From assembly GCF_000934605.2 (NCBI RefSeq), contig NZ_CP010897.2:3844001-3908000 (forward strand): a stretch of DNA of 64,000 nt. Direction: 5' to 3'. Below, piece by piece: positions 26,832-37,082 of this stretch (positions are counted from its first letter, which is position 1; every line of letters begins with the position of its first letter). Both the position numbers and the translations under genes were made by a program. The notes below the pieces were generated by a model. It was given only the letters and a program-made list of their open reading frames with translations. It did no database searches and was not told the DNA's origin. Origin of the DNA: Pandoraea vervacti (lineage in GTDB: Bacteria > Pseudomonadota > Gammaproteobacteria > Burkholderiales > Burkholderiaceae).

Positions 26832-27548
26832 ATGTCCACCAGCACCAACCGCAATCCCCAAGCGGCATCGCAAGACACCGCATCGACCGACGATCTGCAC
26901 GCCTACCCGGCGTTCGCCGATCTGCCGCCGGTCGAGGTCCGCCTGAGCGCCGCGCTCGACGCCATGCGCGAAGGCCGTCCCGTCATCCTGATGGACGATC
27001 TCGATCGAGAGAACGAGGCCGACCTGATCGTCGCCGCCGAGAAAATCACCTCCGCCACGATGGCCCTGCTGATCCGCGAATGCAGCGGCATCGTATGTCT
27101 TTGCCTGCCTGACGAGACGCTCCGACGCCTCGATCTGCCGCCCATGGTCGAGCAGAACCAGAGCCGTTACGGCACCGCGTTCACGGTGACGATCGAAGCG
27201 CGTCAGGGCGTAAGCACCGGAGTGTCGGCCGCCGACCGCGTAACGACGATTCGCGCAGCGATCGCCGACGACGCGCAACCGTCCGACCTGTCGCGCCCGG
27301 GTCACGTGTTCCCGCTGCGCGCGCAGCCGGGCGGCGTGCTCACGCGTCGCGGTCATACGGAAGGCTCCGTGGATCTGGCGATTCTCGCCGGTCTGAAGCC
27401 CGCTGCCGTGCTGTGCGAGTTGATGAACCCGGACGGCACGATGACGCGCGGCGCCGACATCGAGCGCTTTGCCAGGCAGCACGATCTGCCGATCCTCACC
27501 ATCGACGAACTGGCGAACTACCGCCTCGGCCACGCGCAGGCAGCCTGA
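26832..27548 (+). CDS. ribB: 3,4-dihydroxy-2-butanone 4-phosphate synthase
   Basis: 238-aa riboflavin-pathway enzyme converting ribulose 5-phosphate to 3,4-dihydroxy-2-butanone 4-phosphate. Motifs: [20 protein letters not shown] (acidic metal loop), [50 protein letters not shown] and [10 protein letters not shown]. It is RibB alone; no GTP cyclohydrolase II (RibA) part follows. The ATG at 26832 has AGGAG 7 nt before it; residues 1-30 are a non-conserved Ser/Thr/Asp-rich lead. Controlled by the FMN riboswitch immediately upstream, which marks this as a separately regulated copy. Confidence 0.95.
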   Translation: MSTSTNRNPQAASQDTASTDDLHAYPAFADLPPVEVRLSAALDAMREGRPVILMDDLDRENEADLIVAAEKITSATMALLIRECSGIVCLCLPDETLRRLDLPPMVEQNQSRYGTAFTVTIEARQGVSTGVSAADRVTTIRAAIADDAQPSDLSRPGHVFPLRAQPGGVLTRRGHTEGSVDLAILAGLKPAAVLCELMNPDGTMTRGADIERFARQHDLPILTIDELANYRLGHAQAA

Positions 27549-27624
27549 TCCGCGTAGTCACCCAACGGCGCGGCCCGGCCGATGCAGTCGATCCGGCCGG
27601 TTTGCCCCCTTCGGTCTCGAGGCC

Positions 27625-27657
27625 CGACGGCAAGCGCGTCCAGCGCGCTTGCCGTCG
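27625..27657. terminator. 14-bp perfect hairpin after ribB
   Basis: CGACGGCAAGCGCG / CGCGCTTGCCGTCG with a 5-nt loop. It lacks a T-tract but is very stable and separates ribB from the thioesterase gene. Confidence 0.6.
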
Positions 27658-27702
27658 ACGCTTCCCTCTAACGCGAAATGAGCCATCGAGCGCGGGCACT
27701 CC

Positions 27703-27708
27703 TATAAT
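27703..27708 (+). promoter_or_regulatory. -10 box for PaaI-type thioesterase gene
   Basis: TATAAT 51 bp upstream of the start codon at 27760. No clear -35 partner. Confidence 0.4.
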
Positions 27709-27759
27709 CGCCCAGACAAGCCGAATGCCTAGCATCATAAAAGTTACGAGGAAGGGATC

Positions 27760-28338
27760 ATGAACACGAAGCCGGACAACGCCACGGATGCCGCCGCTGT
27801 TCTGGCGCAATGGGAAGCCGACGAAGCCGCCGTGCGCAGTCGCATCGCGAAAGCGGGTCCTGCGCGCTACGGCGTGGCGACGCCGTCCGACGTGATCGGC
27901 CTGTCCGGTCAGGAGATCTTCGATGCGATGTTCGCGGGCAAGCTCCCGATGCCGCCGATCAGCGAAACGCTCGGCTTCATTGCGGTCGAAGTCGCCAACG
28001 GCCGGGCCGTCTTCCAGGGACGCCCGGCGCTGCCCTACTACAACCCGCTCGGCTCGATTCACGGCGGCTGGTTCGCCACCCTGCTGGACTCGGCCGTTGC
28101 CTGCGCCATTCACTCGACGCTGCCCGCCGGTCGCAGCTACACCACGCTGGAGCTCAAGACCAACATGGTGCGCGCCCTCACGCGCGACATTCCGCTCGTG
28201 CGCGCCGAAGGCAAAGTCATCCAGGCGGGGCGTCAGGTCGGTATCGCCGAAGGCCGTATCGTCGGGCCGGACGGCACGTTGTACGCTCACGCCACGACGA
28301 CTTGCCTGATTTTCGATTTCCCGCCGAAGAAGGCGTAA
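27760..28338 (+). CDS. PaaI family hotdog-fold thioesterase
   Basis: 192-aa cytosolic acyl-CoA thioesterase-like protein. After a helical 65-residue lead, the hotdog core shows LGFIAVEVANGRAVFQG, PLGSIHGGWFATLLDSAVAC (the HGG-x3-LLD catalytic helix of PaaI enzymes), TTLELKTNMVRAL and EGKVIQAGRQVGIAEGRIV. GGAAGG lies upstream of the ATG. Monocistronic, ending in a strong terminator. The acyl group handled is unknown. Confidence 0.88.
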   Translation: MNTKPDNATDAAAVLAQWEADEAAVRSRIAKAGPARYGVATPSDVIGLSGQEIFDAMFAGKLPMPPISETLGFIAVEVANGRAVFQGRPALPYYNPLGSIHGGWFATLLDSAVACAIHSTLPAGRSYTTLELKTNMVRALTRDIPLVRAEGKVIQAGRQVGIAEGRIVGPDGTLYAHATTTCLIFDFPPKKA

Positions 28339-28373
28339 GCGAAGACGGAAAGCGAAGCGAAGACGGAAAGCGA
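28338..28373 (+). repeat. Perfect 18-bp tandem duplication at the 3' end of the thioesterase gene
   Basis: AGCGAAGACGGAAAGCGA occurs twice head to tail, starting at the last base of the stop codon. Likely slippage product; no function evident. Confidence 0.85.
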
Positions 28374-28431
28374 AGCGCATCGGTGGCCGACACCGACGCG
28401 CGCTTCCTGCGTTTGCGTTCGTCAAAGGAAC

Positions 28432-28465
28432 AAAGCCCGCCGAAGGATGACCTTGGCGGGCTTTT
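28432..28465. terminator. Intrinsic terminator, shared by convergent genes
   Basis: AAAGCCCGCC-G-AAGG / CCTT-G-GCGGGCTTT with a 4-nt loop, followed by TTTTTC on the plus strand and ending in A-rich sequence on the other; serves the thioesterase gene and probably also the antiporter gene. Confidence 0.85.
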
Positions 28466-28509
28466 TCATTTTCAGACGTGCTGGCACATCGTCAAACCCT
28501 CATGCAGCC

Positions 28510-30297
28510 TCAATGCGACGACGATCCGCCACCGCCATGCTCGCCGTCGGGCTGGTGTTCGAGCGTTTCCTTGAGGGCGATCTGCAGCTTGGCGTGCATC
28601 CGCACGAACCAGCTGCGCATGAGGATGGCCAGCACCACCGTCCCTGCCACGATCAGCACGATCATCTCGGTGGACGGCAGGATACTCGCCGAGAGCGCCG
28701 CCACCAGGAGAATGACGCCGACCATGGCGGCAATCGGCAGGATCTCGGCCACCACGCGCCGCACCTGGAACGTGTAGCGCCCCGTCAGACTCGGCGGTAC
28801 CGACAGTTCCACCAGCAACAACGACAGCGACTTGAGCTTGCGATACACCGCGATCAGGAACGGCAACGACAGCACCAGTGCGCCGCCCCACACGACGGCA
28901 CTTTGCAGGCTCGGATCCGAGACCCATGGCTTCATCAGTTCGGCAAGACGGCGATAGAAGAAGGCGCCGCCCAGGAAAATCGTCACGACAAGCGCCAGAT
29001 TGATCGCCACGCTCACGACGATGCGACGCACGATCGTCACGATCGTGGCGCTGTCTCCCGTCAACTGAATGCTTTGCAGCCACTGGGTGTACTGCCCGAG
29101 CACGTACGACAGACGGCCCGGCATCGCCCGTCCCAGCCAGCCGGTGAACGGATCGGCGCTCTTGATGAGATACGGCGTCAGCAGCGTGGTAATGACCGAG
29201 ACGGCCACGGCAATCGGATAGAGGAAGTCGCTGGTGACCTTGAGCGAGAGCCCGAGCGACGCAATGATGAACGAGAATTCGCCGATCTGCGAGAGTCCCA
29301 TGCCGACACGCATGGACGTTCGCCCGTCCTGCCCCGACAGATAGGAACCGAGCCCGCACGAGACGATCTTGCCTACCACCACGGCCACCGTGATCACGAG
29401 GATCGGCCACACGTACGTGACCAGAACGTGCGGATCCAGCAAGAGGCCGATCGTGACGAAGAAGACCGCGCTGAACATGTCTCTGAGCGGTGCAACCAGC
29501 CGTTCGATCGTGTGGAGTTCACGCGCTTCGGCCATGATCGCGCCGATCAGGAACGCGCCGAGCGCCACGCTGTACCCCATCTGGATGACGAGCAGACAGA
29601 AGCCGAAGCACAGGCCGAGCACGACGACCAGCAACATCTCGTCGCTCTTGAATTTCGCCACGTAGGCCAGGATGCGGGGCACCAGCAAGATGCCCACGAC
29701 CAGCGACACGACCATGAATAGCAGCAGCTTGCCCAGCGTGAAGGTGGCCTCGCCGGCGTCGACCTGACCGCTGATGGCGATACCCGAGAGCAGCGCGATC
29801 ATGCCGATGGCGAGCACATCTTCCACGATCAGCACGCCGAAGATCAGTTGCGCGAAACGTTCCCGCTTCATGCCGAGTTCATCGAGCGCCTTGACGATGA
29901 TGGTCGTCGAGGAGACGGCCAGCATGGCGCCCAGAAAGATCGAGTCCATCGCCTTCCAGCCGAAGAAGCGGCCGATCTCGTAGCCGATCCAGAGCATGAG
30001 CACAATCTCGGTGATGGCCGCGACGAACGCCGTCACGCCCACCCGCGCAAGCTTGCGCAGACTGAACTCCAGACCCAGCGAGAACATCAGGAACACGACA
30101 CCGAGTTCGGCAAGGATTCCGATGGTCTTCTCGTCATGGATGAGCGCAAACGGCGGCGTGTAAGGCCCGATGATCACGCCAGCCACGATATAGCCGAGCA
30201 CGACCGGTTGCCGGAACCGGTTGAAGATGACCGTCACGATGCCCGCCAGCAGCATGATGACGGCCAGATCCTGAATGAAGTCGATGGCGTGATGCAT
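28510..30297 (-). CDS. CPA2 family monovalent cation:proton antiporter (KefB/YbaL-like)
   Basis: 595-aa inner-membrane protein. The first 390 residues form the Na+/H+ exchanger-type domain with about 12 helices: FRQPVVLGYIVAGVIIGPY (TM2), LGVVFLMFSLGLEFSL, LAVSSTTIIVKALDELG, LIFGVLIVEDVLAI (conserved Glu-Asp, ion pathway), GAFLIGAIMAE and GLSQIGEFSFIIASLG. Unlike KefB/KefC it has no RCK/TrkA-N nucleotide-binding domain; instead it carries a second membrane-rich C-terminal part (about 430-570). The ATG at 30297 was chosen (GGGGAG 10 nt upstream, begins just before TM1). The tail is His/Gly/Ser-rich. Presumably K+ or Na+ for H+ exchange; ion not determinable. Confidence 0.88.
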   Translation of the reverse strand: MHHAIDFIQDLAVIMLLAGIVTVIFNRFRQPVVLGYIVAGVIIGPYTPPFALIHDEKTIGILAELGVVFLMFSLGLEFSLRKLARVGVTAFVAAITEIVLMLWIGYEIGRFFGWKAMDSIFLGAMLAVSSTTIIVKALDELGMKRERFAQLIFGVLIVEDVLAIGMIALLSGIAISGQVDAGEATFTLGKLLLFMVVSLVVGILLVPRILAYVAKFKSDEMLLVVVLGLCFGFCLLVIQMGYSVALGAFLIGAIMAEARELHTIERLVAPLRDMFSAVFFVTIGLLLDPHVLVTYVWPILVITVAVVVGKIVSCGLGSYLSGQDGRTSMRVGMGLSQIGEFSFIIASLGLSLKVTSDFLYPIAVAVSVITTLLTPYLIKSADPFTGWLGRAMPGRLSYVLGQYTQWLQSIQLTGDSATIVTIVRRIVVSVAINLALVVTIFLGGAFFYRRLAELMKPWVSDPSLQSAVVWGGALVLSLPFLIAVYRKLKSLSLLLVELSVPPSLTGRYTFQVRRVVAEILPIAAMVGVILLVAALSASILPSTEMIVLIVAGTVVLAILMRSWFVRMHAKLQIALKETLEHQPDGEHGGGGSSSH

Positions 30298-30894
30298 CCG
30301 ATACGTTCTCCCCGCAGCGCGTTGCGCCGATATTGATGTTCTTGACCCCACGCCCGGAACGCGCCGCATCCCGATAAAGACGCTGCGAAGATACAAGGCG
30401 TGATGCTTGATGAAGGTGGGAAGCCGGTCAGGTGTTGCCCCCTGCCGACTTGATAGACGTTGCGTTCGCTCGCCCGGGTTGCCCCGTCCGCCCGGATCGC
30501 GAATCCTGATTGCGGCTTCCCGCTTTCCGCTTCCGAATGCCCGGGCAGATTTGCCACCGAAACGACCTTCTGCGAACCCCAGTGGGGCCTCCGGTTCGCA
30601 CACCGGAACCGCAAATCAGACGAATATTCGGCCGGAAACCGGCGCCGAATCAATATACGCGATGGCTGGACACGCGTGCAACCCAAGATTGACGGGGCTT
30701 TTCATAAAAAATTCCCGTTTTTCACGTTGTTGTCTGAAATTTTTTTTCTTGCTTTTTGTCTCCTCCGCATGTGAAATATCACAAATATATCAAACGAATT
30801 TCACTTGCACCGCCATGCCGGCGTACGCAGGTGCGTTCCCGTCGTTCCCGGCGCCGCTATGCGTCGGTGTGTCTTTCACAGGAGTTGTCGACGT
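30298..30894. other. 597-bp intergenic region with an AT-rich core
   Basis: Between the divergent antiporter and DUF2848 genes. Bases 30700-30800 are strongly AT-rich (runs of T and A, AAATATCACAAATATATCAAA) in a GC-rich genome and probably hold the promoter of the DUF2848-GntR-amidase operon, perhaps with the GntR operator. No gene or RNA was recognised. Confidence 0.5.
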
Positions 30895-31590
30895 ATGAGT
30901 TCTCGCTTGTCCTTTGCGGTGCCCGCCATTTCACGTGACGCCGTCGCTGTCCATGTCGACGTCGCGCTCGACACGTTGATCGTGGCCGGATGGGCCGGAC
31001 GCGACGCGGCAGCCGTCGAGCATCACATCGCCGAGCTGGCCACGCTGGGCGTGCGCCGCCCGTCGAGCACGCCGTGCTTCTACCGTCTCGCACCCGCCCT
31101 GCTCTCTCAGGACGACGCCATCGACGTCGTTGGGCAGACGAGCAGCGGCGAAGCCGAATGCGTGCTCGTGCGTCAGGGCGACACGCTGCTCGTGAGCGTG
31201 GGCTCGGATCACACCGACCGCGAAGTGGAGGCTTATGGCGTGACCGTCTCCAAGCAGGTCTGCGCCAAGCCGCTCGCCCGCGACGCGTGGCACCTTGCCG
31301 ATGTCGCCGCCCATTGGGATCGACTGGAACTGCGCTCCTGGGTGACACGCGATGGAGAGCGGCGCCTGTATCAGGAAGGCACCGTCGCCGGTCTGCTCTC
31401 GCCCCAGGAGTTGATGGCGAAGCTCGGTGCGGCGGGCTTGCCGTCGGGCGCGGCAATGTTCTGTGGCACACTCGCTGCCATTGGCGGCGTAGCGGGCGGC
31501 GAGCAGTTCGAGATCGAACTGCACGACCCGGTCCTCGGCCGCACGATCCGGCATCGCTACGCCACGCAGGCGCTGGCGATCGCCGACTGA
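30895..31590 (+). CDS. DUF2848 family protein
   Basis: 231-aa protein of DUF2848, a family distantly related to fumarylacetoacetate hydrolase-fold enzymes. Family motifs include LIVAGWAGRDAAAVEHHIAE, PCFYRLAPALLSQ, VSVGSDHTDREVEAYGVTVS and CAKPLARDAW; the SDHTDRE segment has acidic residues that could bind a metal. GGAG lies upstream of the ATG at 30895. It opens an operon with a GntR regulator and an amidase, suggesting catabolism of an amide-containing acid; the substrate is unknown. Confidence 0.85.
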   Translation: MSSRLSFAVPAISRDAVAVHVDVALDTLIVAGWAGRDAAAVEHHIAELATLGVRRPSSTPCFYRLAPALLSQDDAIDVVGQTSSGEAECVLVRQGDTLLVSVGSDHTDREVEAYGVTVSKQVCAKPLARDAWHLADVAAHWDRLELRSWVTRDGERRLYQEGTVAGLLSPQELMAKLGAAGLPSGAAMFCGTLAAIGGVAGGEQFEIELHDPVLGRTIRHRYATQALAIAD

Positions 31591-31604
31591 CTGCCCTTGC
31601 TCCC

Positions 31605-32315
31605 ATGCCCAACGACACAGCCTTCGAGTCACGTCACAATGCCGATGCAGTAACGGCCACCGACATTTCGCCAACGACGCCTGATGGCCGCAGCCTGACC
31701 GAGCGCGCTTACGAAGCGATCAAGTACGACATCATCACGCTGCGTCTGCGCCCTGGCGAGATCCTCAACGAAGCGCAACTGATGCAGTCGACGGGACTCG
31801 GACGCACACCGGTGCACCAGGCCATGCACCGGCTGGCGCTCGAGGGGCTGCTGGTGATCCTGCCGCGCAAAGGCGCGATGGTCGCGCCCGTCTCGCTGAA
31901 CGACGCCCTCGAGATCATCGACGTGCGCATGATCAACGAGACGTATTGCGTTGAACTCGCGGCGCGAGCGGCAACCCCGGGCGACCTCGCCGCCATGCGC
32001 GCCGTCCTGGCGGGGTCGCGCGAGGCCATTGCAACGCGAGATGTCGCGCAAATGATGCGTATCGACCGCGATTTCCATCTCGCGATCTCGCGGACCTCGC
32101 GCAACCATACACTCGCAGAGTTGCTGCGCGGTCTGCACGAGCGCTCGCTGCGCTTCTGGTTTCTCGCCCTGTCGACGCCCAGCCATCTGGAGGGCGTCTA
32201 TGAAGAGCATCTCGAACTGTTCGAAGCGCTTGCCGCGCACGACGGCGAGCGGGCCCGACGGGCCATCGCCCGTCACATCGAAGAATTCCGCACCCATATT
32301 CTGAAAGCGATCTGA
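31605..32315 (+). CDS. GntR family transcriptional regulator (FadR/FCD subfamily)
   Basis: 236-aa repressor-type protein. The N-terminal winged HTH (LTERAYEAIKYDIITLRLRPGE, TGLGRTPVHQAMHRL) is followed by an FCD ligand domain (MINETYCVELAARAA, MMRIDRDFHLAISRTSRN, EEHLELFEALAAHD) whose His/Asp residues bind a metal and an organic acid. The ATG at 31605 lies 14 bp after the DUF2848 stop; the frame is open far upstream only because of GC bias. The amidase starts two bases after its stop. Likely controls its own operon. Confidence 0.9.
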   Translation: MPNDTAFESRHNADAVTATDISPTTPDGRSLTERAYEAIKYDIITLRLRPGEILNEAQLMQSTGLGRTPVHQAMHRLALEGLLVILPRKGAMVAPVSLNDALEIIDVRMINETYCVELAARAATPGDLAAMRAVLAGSREAIATRDVAQMMRIDRDFHLAISRTSRNHTLAELLRGLHERSLRFWFLALSTPSHLEGVYEEHLELFEALAAHDGERARRAIARHIEEFRTHILKAI

Positions 32316-32317
32316 AC

Positions 32318-33706
32318 ATGAGCATCGACGCCATCGATCTGCAACGCCCCCTGTCCGAACTCGCCGCCGCGCTCGACGCCGGACGCACCACCAGCCGCGC
32401 CCTCACCGAGCAGGCGCTCGCGCGCATCGCCGACCCGGCCGGGCAGGGCAAGGTCGTGTTCACGCATGTCGACGCGCAAGCCGCGCGCGAGGCTGCCGAC
32501 GGACTCGACGCATTGCGCCGTGCAGGCACACGCCTGTCGCCGCTGATGGGCATCCCCGTCTCGGTCAAGGATCTGTTCGACGTGGCAGGGCAGGTCACGC
32601 GTGCCGGCTCCACGGTGCTCGCCGACGCAGCCCCCGCCACGCGTGACGCCCTTGCCGTCGCGCGCCTGCGTCAGGCCGGGGCGGTGATCGTCGGGCGTAC
32701 CAACATGACGGAGTTCGCCTTCTCGGGGCTCGGCCTGAATCCGCACTACGGCACGCCGCGCTCGCCGTGGCAACGTGAGGTCGGACATATCGCCGGCGGG
32801 TCGTCGTCGGGCGCTGCGGCGTCCGTGGCCGATGGCATGGCCGCCGTCGGTCTGGGCACCGATACCGGTGGCTCGATCCGCATCCCGTCGGCATTTTGCG
32901 GGCTGACAGGTTTCAAGCCGACGGCAGCTCGCACGCCGCGCGACGGCGCACTCCCCCTGTCGACGTCGCTCGACTCCGTCGGGCCCATCGGCCGCTCGGT
33001 CGATTGCTGCGCCAGGGTCGATGCCATTCTCTCGGGCCACACGGTGGATGAATCGCCCGCCATGGCGCGCGACGTGCGCGGCCTGCGCTTCGGTGTGTTG
33101 ACCAACGTGGTGCTCGACGGCGCCGAGGCGGCAGCCCTCGCCACCTACGAACGTGCCCTCGCCACGCTCGCCAAAGCCGGCGCCACGTTAGTCGAGTTCA
33201 CCTTCGCCCCGTTCAATGACTTGCCCGTCATCAACCGCTTCGGCTTCTCGCCCATCGAGGCCTATGCCTGGCATCGCAAGCTGCTGGCCGAACGCGCAGA
33301 CGGCTACGATCCGCGCGTGCTCGTGCGCATTCGCAAGGGGGAGCCGGCAGGCGCGGCCGACTACATCGACCTGCTCAATGCACGGGCCGCCCTCATTGCC
33401 GCCGCGAACCCCGTCTGGCAAAGCTTCGACGCCGTGCTGTGCCCGACCGTGCCGCTCACGCCTCCGGCCATTGCCGCGCTCGAAGCCAGTGACGAGACCT
33501 TCACCGCCACCAACGCGCTGGTCCTGCGCAACCCCACCGCCATCAACATGATCGACGGCTGTGCGTTCTCGCTGCCGTGCCACGCGCCGGGAGACGCCCC
33601 AATCGGTCTGATGGCCAGCGGCGCGTCGGGCGACGATGCACGTCTGTTCCCCGTCGCGCGCGCCATCGAACACGCGCTGCGCTCGGCCGGACTTGTCGTC
33701 CATTGA
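32318..33706 (+). CDS. Amidase signature family protein
   Basis: 462-aa Ser-Ser-Lys hydrolase. Catalytic Lys lies in GIPVSVKDLFDV (about residue 83), the cis-Ser in GGSSSGAAASVADGM and the nucleophile Ser in GTDTGGSIRIPSAFCGL (about 150-190). Length is typical of the GatA-like/amidase family. It is not GatA itself (no gatB/gatC nearby). The tight spacing (two bases) to the GntR gene indicates one transcript. The substrate amide is unknown. Confidence 0.92.
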   Translation: MSIDAIDLQRPLSELAAALDAGRTTSRALTEQALARIADPAGQGKVVFTHVDAQAAREAADGLDALRRAGTRLSPLMGIPVSVKDLFDVAGQVTRAGSTVLADAAPATRDALAVARLRQAGAVIVGRTNMTEFAFSGLGLNPHYGTPRSPWQREVGHIAGGSSSGAAASVADGMAAVGLGTDTGGSIRIPSAFCGLTGFKPTAARTPRDGALPLSTSLDSVGPIGRSVDCCARVDAILSGHTVDESPAMARDVRGLRFGVLTNVVLDGAEAAALATYERALATLAKAGATLVEFTFAPFNDLPVINRFGFSPIEAYAWHRKLLAERADGYDPRVLVRIRKGEPAGAADYIDLLNARAALIAAANPVWQSFDAVLCPTVPLTPPAIAALEASDETFTATNALVLRNPTAINMIDGCAFSLPCHAPGDAPIGLMASGASGDDARLFPVARAIEHALRSAGLVVH

Positions 33707-33741
33707 CCCTCGAAGGGCAACGCAAGCGTCTGATTTCGGGG

Positions 33742-33763
33742 TGAAAAGTTCCGTAACTTTTCA
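33742..33763. terminator. Hairpin after the amidase operon
   Basis: TGAAAAGTT-CCGT-AACTTTTCA: perfect 9-bp AT-rich stem 35 bp after the amidase stop. Could be a terminator or a protein-binding dyad. Confidence 0.5.
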
Positions 33764-33775
33764 ACTCACACGCGG

Positions 33776-33805
33776 CTTGGGCTGGGGTTACAATCCCAGC
33801 CCAAG
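33776..33805 (+). other. 11-bp perfect hairpin upstream of dsbB
   Basis: CTTGGGCTGGG / CCCAGCCCAAG with an 8-nt loop GTTACAAT, 65 bp before the dsbB ATG. The loop contains a TACAAT -10-like hexamer, so the dyad may straddle the dsbB promoter. Confidence 0.6.
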
Positions 33806-33870
33806 TGCCTGCCGCCCGGCGTCATGCGGGGATCTGCGGGATTTGTGACGGTCTACCGCCCCGAAGTGAA

Positions 33871-34383
33871 ATGAACGCTCAAATCGACCCGGCCCTGCGC
33901 CGCGAACGTCTGCTGTATCTCCTGCTCACCGTGGTTTGCCTTGCCTTGCTCGGCGGCGCCCTGTACTTCCAGTACGTGCTTCACGAAGACCCGTGTCCGC
34001 TATGCATTCTGGCGCGCTACGCGCTCGTGCTGATCGCGATCTTCGGGCTGGTGGGCGCGCTCTCGCGCGGATGGGCGGGCATTCAGGTCGCGCGCGTGCT
34101 CGCTGCACTCTCGGCCATTGGCGGCATGGCCGCTTCGGCCTATCTGATCTATGTGCAGGCCAATCCGATGGTGAGTTGCGGTTACGACGTCGTCGAAGCG
34201 TTCGTGGACAACCTGCCGACCTCGCGACTGCTGCCGCAGGTCTTCCGGGTGCAGGGCATGTGCCAGACGTTGTATCCGCCGATCCTCGGCCTGACGCTGC
34301 CGATGTGGTCGCTCACCGCGTTCGTCGTGATTTTCCTGTCGCTCGCGTTGCATCGCCCCCGCCGCGCCATTTCGTTGCGCTAA
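33871..34383 (+). CDS. dsbB: Disulfide bond formation protein B
   Basis: 170-aa inner-membrane quinone reductase that reoxidises DsbA. Four membrane helices are visible. The first periplasmic loop holds CPLC (about residues 42-45) and the second loop the pair SCGY ... GMCQ. R and Q-site residues LARYAL follow CPLC as expected. The ATG at 33871 was chosen because the upstream in-frame ATG gives a non-homologous lead; AGTGAA precedes it. Monocistronic, convergent with the LysR gene. Confidence 0.93.
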   Translation: MNAQIDPALRRERLLYLLLTVVCLALLGGALYFQYVLHEDPCPLCILARYALVLIAIFGLVGALSRGWAGIQVARVLAALSAIGGMAASAYLIYVQANPMVSCGYDVVEAFVDNLPTSRLLPQVFRVQGMCQTLYPPILGLTLPMWSLTAFVVIFLSLALHRPRRAISLR

Positions 34384-34411
34384 GACGCTAAGACACCAGA
34401 ACGCCTTCCTC

Positions 34412-35377
34412 TCAGGGTCTCACCAGCGCCGGCGCATCCGTTGCAGCCCGGGTCGCGGCGTCGAGTTCCGTGGCCACTTCGGCAATGCGCCGCCGCAACC
34501 ACGTCACCTCCGGGGCGGCGTGGGTGCGCTCATGCCATAGCTGATAGAAACGCATCGGCGGGAAGTCGATCGGCGACGGCACCACGCGAATCGGCAGATA
34601 GCGCGCGTAATGCTGCGCGAACTGGCGTCCCGTCGTGAACACCAGATCGGTGCGCATGAGCACGTACGGCACCAGTCCGAAGTACGGCATCGTCATCTGG
34701 ATATTGCGACGCAGGCCCTGCTCGGCCAGATAGCCGTCGATGAAGCTCTGGCGCTCGGCCACGTAAGGCATCGGCGCCAGATGCGGCAACTCGAGGTAGT
34801 GTTTTAGCGAGATGCCCTTGTTGGCGAGCGGATGCTGCGCGCCGAGCATGCAGACCACTTCGTCGTCGAACAAACGCGACATATGCAATTGCGGCGGTGG
34901 CTCCAGCCAGTTGCCGATCACCACGTCGAGCGAACCGTTCTCCAGCGCCCCGGCGTAATCGAACCCGGCATTGATTGGCTGGACATGCAGTCGCGCCGAG
35001 GGTGCGTCGCGGCGCAGCACTTCGGCGATATTCGGCAGGAAGACGGCGTCGAGATAGTCGGGCGCGCCCAGCCGGAACGCCCGTGTGGTGGTCTGAGGCG
35101 CGAATTCCGTGCTGGGATGCGTGATACGCTCGATGGCGGCCAGCGCATCGGTGGCGTAGCCCAGCAGTTCCCGGCCGCGTTCGGTGGCGACCATGCCGCT
35201 CTTGCCCCGCACCAGAATGGCGTCGCCGGTGATCTCGCGCAAGCGGCGCAACGAGTTGCTGATGGCCGGTTGCGACTGGCCCAGCTTGAGCGCGGCGCGC
35301 GAGACACTTTGTTCGGTCAGCAGCGTATGAAGCACCCGCAGCAGGTAGGCGTCGATCTGTTCGCGGGGTCTTTGCAT
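34412..35377 (-). CDS. LysR family regulator divergent from xdhABC
   Basis: 321-aa regulator with an N-terminal winged HTH (YLLRVLHTLLTEQSVSRAALKLGQSQPAISNSLRRL) and a LysR substrate-binding domain starting about residue 97. It is divergently placed 220 bp from xdhA, the usual layout of a LysR regulator and its target, so it most likely controls xanthine dehydrogenase synthesis in response to a purine. ATG at 35377 follows a GCAAAGA-type weak Shine-Dalgarno. Ligand unknown. Confidence 0.9.
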   Translation of the reverse strand: MQRPREQIDAYLLRVLHTLLTEQSVSRAALKLGQSQPAISNSLRRLREITGDAILVRGKSGMVATERGRELLGYATDALAAIERITHPSTEFAPQTTTRAFRLGAPDYLDAVFLPNIAEVLRRDAPSARLHVQPINAGFDYAGALENGSLDVVIGNWLEPPPQLHMSRLFDDEVVCMLGAQHPLANKGISLKHYLELPHLAPMPYVAERQSFIDGYLAEQGLRRNIQMTMPYFGLVPYVLMRTDLVFTTGRQFAQHYARYLPIRVVPSPIDFPPMRFYQLWHERTHAAPEVTWLRRRIAEVATELDAATRAATDAPALVRP

Positions 35378-35436
35378 GGGTGGGGCGCTCTGGTGGCGTG
35401 TCGAACACCGGGAAACGGCGGGTTGAGCGGTAGTTT

Positions 35437-35454
35437 ATGACAATGGCGCGTCAT
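35437..35454. promoter_or_regulatory. Candidate LysR operator between the LysR gene and xdhA
   Basis: ATGAC-N8-GTCAT dyad located about 60 bp upstream of the LysR start and about 145 bp upstream of xdhA. A second dyad GCCAT-CATC-ATGGC lies at 35470-35483. LysR proteins typically bind such dyads in divergent regions; assignment is inference. Confidence 0.35.
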
Positions 35455-35597
35455 CGGGGCGCCCGAATAGCCATCATCATGGCAGCGAAATATTTCCCCA
35501 TGCCGCCGGTGCTATCTTCGGCGCATCCCTCTGCCGGCCGTTCCGATACAAGATACGCCCGGCCCTCCAGCCATCACACTGCACTACACTGAGAACC

Positions 35598-37070
<1,473 letters not shown>

Positions 37071-37082
37071 CCGGAGCCGCCC

